DNA from: Streptomyces sp. NBC_01306
Lineage (GTDB): Bacteria; Actinomycetota; Actinomycetes; Streptomycetales; Streptomycetaceae
DNA: 64,000 nt
Assembly: GCF_026340465.1 (NCBI RefSeq)
Contig: NZ_JAPEPC010000001.1
Coordinates: forward strand, 4,655,001-4,719,000
Reading direction: 5' to 3'
A program made the translations under genes and the position numbers. The notes beneath the pieces are model-generated. The model did no database searches, was not told the origin of the DNA, and saw only the letters and a program-made list of their open reading frames with translations. Each line of letters opens with the position of its first letter. Positions within the stretch are counted from its first letter, which is position 1. Shown here in pieces: positions 48,912 through 57,130 of this stretch.

Positions 48912-49391
48912 ATGGCTAAGGAAACCGGGCGAAAAATGATCGCCCAGCACAAAAAGGCACGGCACGACTACCTCATCCTCGACACGTACGAGTGCGGGCT
49001 TGTCCTGACCGGGACCGAGGTGAAGTCGCTGAGGATGGGCCGGGCGTCCCTGGTCGACGGCTTCGTCCAGATCGACAACCACGAGGCGTGGCTGCACAAC
49101 GTCCACGTACCCGAGTACACCCAGGGCACCTGGACCAACCACAGCGCGCGCCGGAAACGCAAGCTGCTGATGCACCGCATGGAGATCGACAAGCTGGAGT
49201 CGAAGGCACAGGAGTCGGGCCACACGATCGTGCCCCTGGCGCTGTACTTCAAGGACGGCCGGGCCAAGGTCGAGATCGCGCTGGCGAAGGGCAAGAAGGA
49301 GTACGACAAGCGCCAGACCCTGCGCGAGAAGCAGGACCGCCGCGAGACGGACCGGGCGGTCTCGGCGGTCCGCAGGAAGCAGCGCGCCTGA
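48912..49391 (+). CDS. smpB: SsrA-binding protein
   Basis: Binds tmRNA and the ribosome to rescue stalled translation. The 159-residue product has the conserved fold: [33 protein letters not shown], then EYTQGTW and the C-terminal [18 protein letters not shown] basic helix. Start ATG 48912; 19 bp after the peptidase gene and 117 bp before ssrA, its functional partner. Confidence 0.96.
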   Translation: MAKETGRKMIAQHKKARHDYLILDTYECGLVLTGTEVKSLRMGRASLVDGFVQIDNHEAWLHNVHVPEYTQGTWTNHSARRKRKLLMHRMEIDKLESKAQESGHTIVPLALYFKDGRAKVEIALAKGKKEYDKRQTLREKQDRRETDRAVSAVRRKQRA

Positions 49392-49508
49392 CGGGACGGG
49401 CCGGCGTGACGGGCGACCTGCGGGGAATACAGTGGCACCGTCGTGCGTTGGTCACGTACGATGGCACTGCACCCCACGGGGCGCGGTACCACCTTGAAAA
49501 AACAACAT

Positions 49509-49897
49509 GGGGATGATCGGTTTCGACAGCGGCTGTTGAAGCAGGTGAAGCGAGCCGAGGAAGCGGCAATGATCTCGTAAACCATATGTCGCAAAAAATA
49601 ATCGCCAATTCTAAGCGCGATTCCCAGTCCTTCGCCCTCGCTGCCTAATAAGCAGTGACTGAAGGACCCTAAATGGGTGTCAGCCCGGGGAAGTTCCCGA
49701 CCCGGATCCTGGCATAAGCTAGGGAACTAAACCACCGGTCCCGGTCACGGGGATCGGTGGGAAATCAAACAGTGACTGGGCCTGTCGGAGACTTGTTCGC
49801 GAGATCTCCGGGGCCGAGAAAATCGCAGCGAACTGCGCTCGGAGAAGCCCTGGTTCTGCACCGTTGGACGCGGGTTCGATTCCCGCCATCTCCACCA
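49509..49897 (+). ncRNA. ssrA: tmRNA
   Basis: Trans-translation RNA; starts GGGGATGATCGGTTTCGACA and ends in a tRNA-like acceptor GGTTCGATTCCCGCCATCTCCACCA. The tag frame begins at 49604 and encodes ANSKRDSQSFALAA followed by TAA-TAA (49646). Length about 389 nt is normal for Streptomyces. The mature 5' end is judged by pairing with the acceptor; exact ends may vary by a base. Next to its partner smpB. Confidence 0.96.
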
Positions 49898-49907
49898 CCC
49901 CATGTGT

Positions 49908-49953
49908 GGCTCATGCCCTGCCGGAATTTTCCGGTGGGGCATGAGCCTTTTTT
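49908..49953 (+). terminator. ssrA terminator
   Basis: GGCTCATGCCC (49908-49918) pairs with GGGCATGAGCC (49937-49947), loop includes a CCGG/CCGG inner pair, and six T follow. A canonical rho-independent terminator 10 nt after the tmRNA CCA end. Confidence 0.95.
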
Positions 49954-49995
49954 GTGGTCCGGGCTGCTGTGCGGGTGCCGCGCCAGAAGCGGGAT

Positions 49996-50457
49996 TCAGG
50001 GCCAGTCGACCAGCCCACGGAACAGCAGGAAGACAAGCAGCAGGGAAACTGGGGCGGCCAGGGCGAGGAGCAGTCGGCGGTCGTTGTTGCGCTGCTGCCG
50101 CGGCAGGGACCAGCTGGCGAACAGAAAGCCCAGAGGCAGCAGGAGGCCCAGAACGAATACGTTGAAGCCGAGAGTGGAGTTAAGAAGATCGGCCACAGCT
50201 TGTTCATCGTGTGTATTGCTGCAGACGCCGGCGGCTTGTATATGGCCGCGCGCCCCGTCGAATGCTCCGAGGAGGTAGGCCAGAAGGAGGCCGATGGCTT
50301 GGCGCAGCTGCTTCGGCTGCCCTGAGGGAAGTCCCGAGGTGCTGACCAGCTGGTTCACGGAGCGGTTGGTCCGGCGGGCGACTTTGGTGATCTCGCTGCA
50401 GCTCAGGGCTCGATGGGCTTCCCGCCATGCTGGCGTAGGACTTCGGCTTGTTTGCAA
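49996..50457 (-). CDS. Possible small membrane protein
   Basis: The frame encodes two hydrophobic segments at the C-terminus (STLGFNVFVLGLLLPLGFLFA and LLLALAAPVSLLLVFLLFRG). The GC bias of the third codon positions supports coding at least from about 50196 to the stop. The start is uncertain: the TTG at 50457 gives 153 residues with a non-membrane, Arg-rich N-terminus, while a GTG at 50196 gives 66 residues; neither has a good ribosome-binding site. No family recognised. It is the first gene of the accessory region after ssrA, on the minus strand. Confidence 0.42.
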   Translation of the reverse strand: MQTSRSPTPAWREAHRALSCSEITKVARRTNRSVNQLVSTSGLPSGQPKQLRQAIGLLLAYLLGAFDGARGHIQAAGVCSNTHDEQAVADLLNSTLGFNVFVLGLLLPLGFLFASWSLPRQQRNNDRRLLLALAAPVSLLLVFLLFRGLVDWP

Positions 50458-50563
50458 CCATGCCCGCTCGGGACCGTGCCACCCGTGGTGGTATCACCCC
50501 GCGGTTACAGATAGCGTTGGGATCTTACTCAGCCTTTACCCTCCACCCTCTGGGAGTCCTCGC

Positions 50564-51220
50564 GTGAACCGCCCGACCCGGCTCGTGACAGCCGCGCTCA
50601 CCGTGTCCGCTGCTCTGTTGCTGGCTGCCTGCGGCTCGGGGGGCGGTAGTGACTCGACCTCGGGCAAGATCAAGGGGGCTGATGACGGGACCGGGAAGGC
50701 GTCGGCTCCGGCCGGTGATGCGACTTCGGCGGCGCCCGGTGGGGCCAAGCGACCGGTGATCACGTTCCCGAGTGACTTCCAGGTGGAATTCGAGGGCTGG
50801 ACGAACAGTGACCCGAAGCTTCAAGCCATCTTGAATGACGGGCGGGAGGAGCTGAAGTCCGAGTACGCCGCGATTATCGCCGCAGATTCAAACTTGGATG
50901 CGGTTACGTTCTACAATTCCGGTGAGTCCCTGACGTCAGCGCACAAGTGGATCAAGAGCTTCGTCGACGACGACAACAGCTTGACCGGTGCAATCCGGGT
51001 CTTCACTCCCAAGGCAGCTATCAGCGATACCGGTTCAGCCGCGCTCTTCTTCTGCGTCGACGAGCGGAAGTCATCCACGAAGAATCGCAAGACCCACAAG
51101 GTGGTGCACACCCCGGACGAGGCTGATTCCGTACTTCAATACCGTGCCAAGCTGCAAAAGAGTGGCCAAGGCGTATGGAAGACGGTCTATGTGGACACCA
51201 TCGCCGGCGGATGTCGCTGA
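50564..51220 (+). CDS. Secreted lipoprotein of unknown function
   Basis: A 218-residue lipoprotein. The GTG start has GGGAG 8 nt upstream. The signal ends in a lipobox LLAAC (Cys23), followed by a Gly/Ser/Asp/Ala linker. The mature domain starts VITFPSDFQVEFEGWTNSDPKLQAIL, contains a predicted helix (DGREELKSEYAAIIAADS) and a beta-rich end with one more Cys (FFCVDERK). No known family is recognised. The stop overlaps the start of the next gene (TGATG), so the two are co-translated and may work together outside the membrane. Confidence 0.78.
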   Translation: MNRPTRLVTAALTVSAALLLAACGSGGGSDSTSGKIKGADDGTGKASAPAGDATSAAPGGAKRPVITFPSDFQVEFEGWTNSDPKLQAILNDGREELKSEYAAIIAADSNLDAVTFYNSGESLTSAHKWIKSFVDDDNSLTGAIRVFTPKAAISDTGSAALFFCVDERKSSTKNRKTHKVVHTPDEADSVLQYRAKLQKSGQGVWKTVYVDTIAGGCR

Positions 51221-52293
51221 TGCGGTTGGTTATGAAGGCCCTTGTCTGTGTCCCCGCCTCGGTGCTTACTCTCACCTTCTGCGCGTCGACGGCCTTGGCG
51301 ATCGGGGAGGGTGATCACCACAAGCATCCCCCTGCTGATGGCCCGACCGGGGATGCCTCAGGCAACACCCTCACTGCGGCAGCCGGTGCCAGCAGCATCA
51401 AGGTCAGCCAGGTGAGCGGAGGTTTCGGTGGCAATAGGCCCAAGGCCCTCACACCTGTTGACCCCAATTGGAAGCCCCCGGCGTGCTGGTACGAGCCTGT
51501 CGCAACCCCCGAGCAGTTGAAGTCGGCTGTGGACCGGCTTAAGAAGGGTGGGGATCTGGTGCATGTCACCCCGACGCTCAGTTGGGGTGAAGACTTGATG
51601 GTGAGCAGCTATGAGAAGGACAAGTCGGCGGGTGCTGGTTTGCCGAGCTATAAGAACTACAACCTGGGTAAGAGCGGGATGTTCTGGCGTGGAGTCATGA
51701 ACAAGGACCTGAAAGATGACCCGGAGTCCTGGTCCTGTGAACGCAACCTGTTTTGGCAGGAAGCCAATACAGTCCCCGACGACAAGCACGCCCCTACGCC
51801 TGACGTTCTCGCTGCCTACGCCTACGACCGGATCAACGTCCCGGACACGAAGTTCGAACTCAAGCCGGCCACCAAATCCACGGTGAATCTGCCGACTTGG
51901 GTGTGGTCGGACAAGGGCAGGTTCCAGGACGTCAAGGTCCGCGCTGAATTGCCGCATACGAATCTGTGGGCCGAGACAACGGCCAAGCCGGTCAGTCTCC
52001 ACCTGGAGGCCGGTACGCCGGACGCGGAGACGTACCCCGCATCCGGCGAGTGCGCCATCAACGACGACGGCACTATCGGCGCCCCCTACAGCAAGGGGGA
52101 CGCGGAAAAGACACCCCCGTGCGGCATCACGTACCTGCGGGCGACCGACGGCAAGCCGTATCAGCTGAAGGCATCGGTGACGTGGCAGATCTCGTGGACG
52201 GGGTCCGGCGGGGCGAACGGGGATCTCCCGGACGGGACCTTCGAGTCCACGCAGGACATGAATGTCCAGGAGATCCAGTCCGTCAATCGCTGA
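51220..52293 (+). CDS. Secreted protein of unknown function (PPACWYEP type)
   Basis: A 357-residue secreted protein. The signal peptide (MRLVMKALVCVPASVLTLTFCASTALA) ends near 27. The mature part has PPACWYEPVATPEQL, an SYKNYNLGKSGMFWRGVMN-like segment, and four more Cys (SCERN, ECAIN, PPCGI) that could pair. The Cys/Trp/Tyr opening recalls a family of secreted proteins seen in many Streptomyces but of unknown function. The ATG at 51220 overlaps the upstream stop; an ATG at 51211 is also possible. It forms an operon with the lipoprotein gene, so a surface complex is likely. No catalytic motif is seen. Confidence 0.72.
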   Translation: MRLVMKALVCVPASVLTLTFCASTALAIGEGDHHKHPPADGPTGDASGNTLTAAAGASSIKVSQVSGGFGGNRPKALTPVDPNWKPPACWYEPVATPEQLKSAVDRLKKGGDLVHVTPTLSWGEDLMVSSYEKDKSAGAGLPSYKNYNLGKSGMFWRGVMNKDLKDDPESWSCERNLFWQEANTVPDDKHAPTPDVLAAYAYDRINVPDTKFELKPATKSTVNLPTWVWSDKGRFQDVKVRAELPHTNLWAETTAKPVSLHLEAGTPDAETYPASGECAINDDGTIGAPYSKGDAEKTPPCGITYLRATDGKPYQLKASVTWQISWTGSGGANGDLPDGTFESTQDMNVQEIQSVNR

Positions 52294-52313
52294 CTCGCGG
52301 CAGGGGTGCCTCG

Positions 52314-52808
52314 CTACTGTTGCCGGGTGAAGCTGTAGGCGGCCACCGCCGAGGTCTTTCCGTACGGCCGCAGAGCGAGCCCCGTCAGGTCGCCTCCCTG
52401 GAAGCTGAATTCTGCTGGCTTCCCTCCGCATTCCACCGTGGGGATGTCGCCCGCGTGTGGCCTCTTGGTTGTCCGTAGCACGTCGAAGCTTCCCTCGCCT
52501 CCGCAGGCCACGACGAATTTCACTCTCTTCGCGGTGGTGGCAGGGATGGGAACGAGCACCTCTGATGCCGTGACGCGCAGCCAGTTGCTTTCGATCGGGC
52601 GCTCAGAATCCGTCGGCGGCGGCAGAGCCTTCACCGCTGCCGCTCGCAACTGCGCAGCACTGGTTTCCCGGTGGGCTGGCGACGCGTTCGTCGTCGGCTG
52701 ATGCCTGCCTCCGGAGCCACCGCCCACGCATCCGGTCGCGAGGATGACGGTCCCGAAGAGGCAGCAACTTGCGCTCATGAGGCGGGATCCCGTTCCGGGC
52801 GCCATCAT
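52314..52808 (-). CDS. Small lipoprotein of unknown function
   Basis: A 164-residue lipoprotein with signal ending in ILATGC (Cys27). The mature domain is beta-rich (VTASEVLVPIPATTAKRVKFVVACGGEGSFDVL, YGKTSAVAAYSFTRQQ) with two Cys (VACGG, VECGG) that could form a disulfide. No known family. Its ATG overlaps the stop of the upstream PH-like gene (ATGA), so both come from one mRNA. Confidence 0.72.
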   Translation of the reverse strand: MMAPGTGSRLMSASCCLFGTVILATGCVGGGSGGRHQPTTNASPAHRETSAAQLRAAAVKALPPPTDSERPIESNWLRVTASEVLVPIPATTAKRVKFVVACGGEGSFDVLRTTKRPHAGDIPTVECGGKPAEFSFQGGDLTGLALRPYGKTSAVAAYSFTRQQ

Positions 52809-53227
52809 GCTGCCGGCCGGTAGCCCGTCAGCATTCCCAGTAGGTGGTCCATCTCCGGGCGCCAGATGCGGTGCACGTTCATCTTGGTGGGCTTGGGCTG
52901 GCCCGGCAGTTGGAGGCGGAACGAGCTCCACAGGGAGCCGCGCTTGATGTTGCTGACCGCACTCATGGCCTCGGCCGGCTGGAGGGCGTGGACGATCTCG
53001 TGTGGGCGGTTGCTCATGCGGCTGGCCTTGTGGATCAGGACGGCCTGGTCGGTCACGGTGACGAAGTAGTACGTGAGGAACGACTGGCCGATGACGCCCA
53101 GCAAGCTCATCAGTACCGGGTTCGGGCCCGCGATGGCCTGGATGGAGACGTGCGGGCGGTCGGTCGGGTTGGCCTGAGCGATGGCCGCGTTGATCTGCTC
53201 TTGGATGGTCGCCTTACGTATGGCCAT
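52805..53227 (-). CDS. PH-like domain protein
   Basis: A 140-residue cytoplasmic protein with no signal or membrane segment of its own. After a helical N-terminus (MAIRKATIQEQINAAIAQAN) the remainder has a PH/GRAM-like alternation of beta strands: SFLTYYFVTVTDQAVLIHKA, PHEIVHAL, WSSFRLQLPGQPKPTKMNVHRIWRPEMDHLL. Start ATG 53227 has GGGGGAGGG upstream. Co-transcribed with a lipoprotein gene. A membrane-lipid or protein binding role is suggested by the fold only. Confidence 0.68.
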   Translation of the reverse strand: MAIRKATIQEQINAAIAQANPTDRPHVSIQAIAGPNPVLMSLLGVIGQSFLTYYFVTVTDQAVLIHKASRMSNRPHEIVHALQPAEAMSAVSNIKRGSLWSSFRLQLPGQPKPTKMNVHRIWRPEMDHLLGMLTGYRPAA

Positions 53228-53384
53228 GAGGCCCTCCCCCTGTGGTGATGAACGATGCAGAGTAGCGGGGGAGATCATGGGGCTTCCGGGCGGGGTGTCT
53301 GGTGGTGGCACGCCTTTCTCTGCGAACCCTCGTGCTCGTCTTTATGGTTGGCTGCGCTGAATGGCCGTGTTGTCCATCGTCGGG

Positions 53385-53531
53385 CTATCGGGGGCGGAAG
53401 CGGCTCTGCTTGTTCGCCTCACGGACCCTGGCGAGCAGTTCCTCGCGGCGGCGCTGCGCGGCGGATTCCTCCTTCTTCTCCTTCTCTTCCTTCCGTAACT
53501 CCTCTTCCTGTTGCTCGGGCACGCTGGTCAT
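53385..53531 (-). CDS. Very small charged coiled-coil protein
   Basis: A 48-residue protein, nearly all Glu/Lys/Arg/Gln (QEEELRKEEKEKKEESAAQRR), certain to form a charged helix. Its ATG overlaps the stop of the preceding minus-strand gene (ATGA), so it is translationally coupled to it. No family can be given. It may be a partner of the upstream coiled-coil protein. Confidence 0.6.
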   Translation of the reverse strand: MTSVPEQQEEELRKEEKEKKEESAAQRRREELLARVREANKQSRFRPR

Positions 53532-53755
53532 GTGGCACGCCGCCGCAGGACTTCCGCCAGACGCCGGGCCACATCGGGGTTGCACCGTCCGAGTTCCACG
53601 AGAGGTGGCAGATAGTCGCTGGCGAGCGAGACCGGGTCGAGCCCCAGCGATGGCAGGAGGACGTCCGCCGCCGTCAGCGCTTCGCGCAGTTCGTCCCGGG
53701 CCGACTCCGCGTCGCGTAGCTGTGCAACTGCCTTGCTGTGATGCGCCGTTCCCAT
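53528..53755 (-). CDS. Small helical protein, unknown function
   Basis: A 75-residue helical protein: AVAQLRDAESARDELREALTAADVLLPSLGLDPVSL, then PPLVELGRCNPDVARRLAEVLRRRA. Start ATG 53755 with GGGAAAGG upstream. The next minus-strand gene overlaps its stop by 4 bp. Divergent, 113 bp away, from the WhiJ-like regulator gene. Unknown function; a partner or accessory of that regulator is possible. Confidence 0.62.
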   Translation of the reverse strand: MGTAHHSKAVAQLRDAESARDELREALTAADVLLPSLGLDPVSLASDYLPPLVELGRCNPDVARRLAEVLRRRAT

Positions 53756-53868
53756 GACCGTCGTGCCTTTCCCTCTGCCTGTACCTTTCACTCAAAGCAT
53801 CGGTGTGTAGAGCTTCGGTCACCAGGGGTAGCGGTTTTCGGAGCGCTGGAACGAAAACGGGAGCGACT

Positions 53869-54711
53869 GTGCCTGCGCCGAAGGAACTCGACCCGTCCGC
53901 ATCACTCGCCGCGTTGTACGGGACGAAGCTGCGCAAGCTCCGTACGTGTGCCGGTTGGACGCAGCGGGAACTCGGCGACAGGATTCCCATCGCGCACAGC
54001 CGGATCGCGCAGTTCGAGCTGGGTAACGAAACCCCGCCGGAGGACGTCAACAGGAAGCTGGACGCGTTGCTGGGCGCGGATGGCGATCTGGTTGATCTGT
54101 GGGTCCATGTCAGACGGACCCCGTTCCCCGACTGGGTGCAGACGTTTGTGACCTATGAGGCCAAGTCCAAGATGATGCGTAAGTTCTCGCAGATCATCCC
54201 GGGCCTGGCGCAGACGGAGGCGTATGCGCGAGCGGTACTGCACGCAGGACAGATTTATGACGACGGGGATCCGGAGGAGAAGGTCAGGGCCAGGCTCGCC
54301 CGCCAGGCTGTCCTTGAGCGCACTGATTCTCCCTGGGTGTGGATAGTCCTGGACGAGGCTGTTCTGTATCGCGTGGTTGGCAGCAGGATGGTCATGCGAG
54401 ACCAGCTGGCGCGTCTGCTGGATTTAGGGGAGAGGCCGCGCATCCATGTGCAAGTGCTTCCCTTCGGGGCTACGGACCCCGCTGCCATGGGAGGCTCGTT
54501 CACGCTCCTGACCCTGCCGGATGGGCGCGAAGTGGGTTATGAAGAGGGAATCATCTTCGGGCGCCTTGTCGAGGACGCGGACGAGGTCATGCGGAGGGCC
54601 GTCCTTTACGATCGGCTGCAAGCCAATGCCCTGTCCCCGGCAGCGTCAGCTCAGTTGATCCGATCGGCCATGGAGGAGCACGACTCATGCGCGTCATCCG
54701 AGAAGCCTTGA
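53869..54711 (+). CDS. WhiJ-like HTH regulator (XRE HTH with DUF5753)
   Basis: A 280-residue regulator. The N-terminal XRE helix-turn-helix (about 15-70: LRKLRTCAGWTQRELGDRI, HSRIAQFELG) is followed by a DUF5753 region (about 85-265: FSQIIPGLAQTEAYARAVL, RQAVLERTDSPWVWIVLDEAVLYR, IHVQVLPFG). WhiJ and its relatives repress development in Streptomyces until opposed by small acidic partner proteins. The GTG start has GGGAG 6 nt upstream. It overlaps the DUF397 gene by 25 bp, the standard two-gene module. Ligand and target are unknown. Confidence 0.9.
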   Translation: MPAPKELDPSASLAALYGTKLRKLRTCAGWTQRELGDRIPIAHSRIAQFELGNETPPEDVNRKLDALLGADGDLVDLWVHVRRTPFPDWVQTFVTYEAKSKMMRKFSQIIPGLAQTEAYARAVLHAGQIYDDGDPEEKVRARLARQAVLERTDSPWVWIVLDEAVLYRVVGSRMVMRDQLARLLDLGERPRIHVQVLPFGATDPAAMGGSFTLLTLPDGREVGYEEGIIFGRLVEDADEVMRRAVLYDRLQANALSPAASAQLIRSAMEEHDSCASSEKP

Positions 54712-54890
54712 CGAGCGCGCAGTGGCGCAAGAGCAGCTACAGCAACGCTGCCGGCGGCGATTGCCTGGAGGTCGCCGATGGCATATCGGGTGTTGTCCCC
54801 GTCCGGGACAGCAAGAACCCCACCGGCCGTTCGTTGGTCTTTCCGGGGGCTGCCTGGACCGCGTTCATAGACGGCGTACGTCGGGATTGA
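54687..54890 (+). CDS. DUF397 small partner protein
   Basis: A 67-residue DUF397 protein: WRKSSYSNAAGGDCLEVADG, VPVRDSKNP, FPGAAWTAFIDGVR. DUF397 proteins are the usual partners encoded beside WhiJ/DUF5753 regulators and are thought to antagonise them. Start ATG 54687 with GGAGGAGCACGACTC upstream, inside the regulator gene. Ends a two-gene operon. Confidence 0.92.
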   Translation: MRVIREALTSAQWRKSSYSNAAGGDCLEVADGISGVVPVRDSKNPTGRSLVFPGAAWTAFIDGVRRD

Positions 54891-55235
54891 GTAGCAGGTT
54901 GCGACTCGCCAAGTCCGTTGCTGTAAGCCCGCGTTCGCGCAGGTCGGCGCCGGGGCCCGGGATTCCGCGTCCCGGTCGGGCGCGCTCCTTTTTAAAGCAA
55001 CGGGAGAGAACCAACTACCCAACCCCACCGCCCAACTGCCCCCGTCACACGTACGGGTGATGGCGCAGTCGGTTGTCGGATCGGTGCGGTACGGTCGGCC
55101 GCAGCGGTGCCGTTACGTACGGACCATTACCTACGCACCGCCGCGTACTCACCACCACAACCGAAAACAGACGGCCCCCGACAGGACGGCAATCCTGGCC
55201 GAGGGCCTGACCACCCTGGAAGAAAGAGCTTCCCG
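54891..55235. other. Non-coding region with palindromic and repeated GTACGG motifs
   Basis: These 345 bases hold no supported gene. Near 55040-55130 several imperfect palindromes and repeated GTACGG/CCGTAC words occur (for example TCACACGTACGGGTGA at 55045-55060 and CGTTACGTACGG at 55112-55123). An origin-like or operator role for the following winged-helix gene is possible but unproven. Confidence 0.4.
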
Positions 55236-56156
55236 ATGGCTGATCCGCAGTTTAGCGCTGGCATGTCCGCGCTCCCCGAGGGCGTTCCGCGTGCCGGAGT
55301 CCTCCACGTACGTCACCGTCATACCGACCGGTTCACGGTGATCGGCAACCACCTCGCCCAGCATCCGCGTCTCTCCGCGACCGCGATGGGCCTTGCCCTG
55401 CACATCCTGTCGCTCCCCGATGGCGCCTCCGTCACCGCCAAGGCGCTGACCTTGCGCTTCCCGGAGGGCGAGACGACCATCCGTAGAGCGCTCAACGAGC
55501 TTGAGAGGGCTGGTTACTTGGAGCGTCGACGGGTCCCGTTGGGTGGTGGGCGGGTCGCTACTCGTACCTTCGCCTATGACAAGCCGGGGTGCGTATCTGA
55601 GCCGGACTCGCACCCGGCTCAGGACCTCGCCCCGTCGGTCGTCGCGCGGGCCGGTCGTCGGCTGCCCGCCACCGATTCGGTGCGGCGTCCCGTCGCCCCC
55701 GTACAGCCCCGGCCGCCGTCGCCGTCCCCGCCGTCCCCGCCGTCGCCCTCCCCGCCGTCACTTCCGCCGCCGCCCGCGACCGGGCCCGCCGCCGATCTTC
55801 TGGCCCGGCTTCGGGCTGCCGACCCCAGGCTCCTTCTCTCCGCCCGTGACATCCAGCGCCTCGCCCCGGCCGTTGAGGACTGGTTCGCCCGCGATGCCGC
55901 GCCCGCCCAGGTCACGCGCACTCTCACCGCGAACCTGCCACGCGAGCCCGAGCCCATCCGGCACCCGGCCCGATTCCTGGAACACCGCCTCGCCACGCTT
56001 CTCCCCCCACCGCTTCCGGCCGGCCCCGCGCGGCACACCCTCGCCCCGCTCCACACCTGCGACGGCTGCGAACGCGCACACCGCACCCATGACCCGGCCG
56101 AGCTGTGCGCCGACTGCCGTCCGGCAGCCCGTGCGACAGCCCGTGCCGCGGCCTGA
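55236..56156 (+). CDS. Winged-helix protein with C-terminal Cys4 zinc motif
   Basis: A 306-residue protein. Residues about 35-105 form a winged helix (FTVIGNHLAQHPRLSATAMGLAL, SVTAKALTLRFPEGETTIRRALNELERAGYLERRRV), resembling replication-initiator or plasmid DNA-binding winged helices. The central part is very Pro-rich (about 160-185). A C-terminal helical region ends in CDGC-x12-CADC, a candidate zinc knuckle. The Streptomyces family is known as HTH proteins of unknown role. Start ATG 55236 with GAAAGAG upstream. A replicative or mobile-element link is inferred only from fold. Confidence 0.72.
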   Translation: MADPQFSAGMSALPEGVPRAGVLHVRHRHTDRFTVIGNHLAQHPRLSATAMGLALHILSLPDGASVTAKALTLRFPEGETTIRRALNELERAGYLERRRVPLGGGRVATRTFAYDKPGCVSEPDSHPAQDLAPSVVARAGRRLPATDSVRRPVAPVQPRPPSPSPPSPPSPSPPSLPPPPATGPAADLLARLRAADPRLLLSARDIQRLAPAVEDWFARDAAPAQVTRTLTANLPREPEPIRHPARFLEHRLATLLPPPLPAGPARHTLAPLHTCDGCERAHRTHDPAELCADCRPAARATARAAA

Positions 56157-56212
56157 CGGCTGCCCTAAAGCGAGGAATACCGCATGAGCTCCGCATGCAA
56201 GGAGGAGACACC

Positions 56213-56797
56213 TTGGCAGGTCAGGTCCACCCCTCCATCCCCGTTCGCCGGGGGCATCTGCGTGAGGCCGCCGAGAGCATCGAGCAGGCCACAGGCATGC
56301 GAGTCGAGATCATCGGGGGGACTCTCGTGATGCCCCCGAGCCCCAGCGGCAAGCGCGCGGGGATCGTCATCGATCTTCGGGACGCGATCAGGCCCGGTCT
56401 GGCCGCCGTGAATGAAGCGTTCGAGAATGTGTCTGTTCCGATGGCCGATGACCCCGACGACTACGCGACGCCGGATCTGACCATCGGCCCGCGCGCGTTC
56501 AAGGACGCCGACGAGTGGCTGCTGGACGCGGACGCTGTCGAGCTGGCGGTGGAGGTCATCTCCCCGAGTGAACGGCTCAAGGGCATCAACGAGAAGACCG
56601 CGTGGTACGCCGCCGCAGGTGTCGCGCGGTTGCTGCAGATCGATCCGCGTACGGGGACGTGGTCGCTGTTCACCCGGCCCCGTGCGGACACGTACCAGGG
56701 GGGCGTCCATGGTCTGTACGGCGAGCCGGTACCGCTGCCCGCAGAGCTCGGCGGAGATCTCGGCACCGGTGGGCTCTCCCGGTACGGCCCCCGCTAG
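56213..56797 (+). CDS. Uma2-family (PD-(D/E)XK-like) endonuclease
   Basis: A 194-residue member of the Uma2/DUF820 family. Motifs: PDLTIGPRAF (acidic Asp of the nuclease core), AVELAVEVISPSERLKGINEKTAWYAAAGVARLLQIDP. These proteins are predicted restriction-like nucleases, common and multi-copy in actinobacteria; function is unproven. It probably starts at the TTG at 56213 preceded by AAGGAGGAGA, although an ATG six codons upstream is in frame. Its stop touches the left end of an IS remnant. Confidence 0.82.
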   Translation: MAGQVHPSIPVRRGHLREAAESIEQATGMRVEIIGGTLVMPPSPSGKRAGIVIDLRDAIRPGLAAVNEAFENVSVPMADDPDDYATPDLTIGPRAFKDADEWLLDADAVELAVEVISPSERLKGINEKTAWYAAAGVARLLQIDPRTGTWSLFTRPRADTYQGGVHGLYGEPVPLPAELGGDLGTGGLSRYGPR

Positions 56798-56865
56798 ATG
56801 ATCGATTCCAATGGTTGGCTGCGCGTGAGACGCGGGAGCCCACAGCCAGGTTTGTGACGCCAGAC

Positions 56866-57120
56866 ATGGACTCCCTCGCGACCGCGCTTTACGTCAAGAC
56901 CGACGACTTGCTGAAGGGTTCGCCGCAGCTCGCCCCGTGGCGGCCGGTGGCCGGCATGGCGCCACAGCTCGGCGATGCCGAATTGGTGCCGCTTCCGATG
57001 ATGCGGCCAATGCTCGGCTACACCTCCGAAGCTCGGTGGCTGCGCCATGCCCGAGCGTATCTGCGACGCCTGTTCCCGTACCTGCCGAAGCAGCCCGGCT
57101 ACAAGAAGAGGCTGCAGCTA
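56866..57120 (+). pseudogene. Truncated IS982-type transposase
   Basis: About 85 N-terminal codons resemble Streptomyces IS982-family transposases: MDSLATALYVKTDDLLK, GDAELVPLPMMRPMLGYTSEARWLRHARAYLRRLFPYLPKQPGYKKRL. Sequence continuity is lost after the PGYKKRL motif, where the DinB gene begins about 11 bp later. The DDE catalytic part is absent, so it cannot be active. Confidence 0.8.
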
Positions 57121-57130
57121 CGGTTCCGCC

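Noticed and set aside
50405-50430. Second copy of the tmRNA 3' end as an attachment site
   Set aside because: Only about 10 bases match (TTCCCGCCAT); too short for an att core, and no integrase is nearby.
52844-53248. 134-codon plus-strand frame opposite the PH-like gene
   Set aside because: Antisense of a gene with a strong ribosome-binding site and overlap with the next gene; no product recognised.
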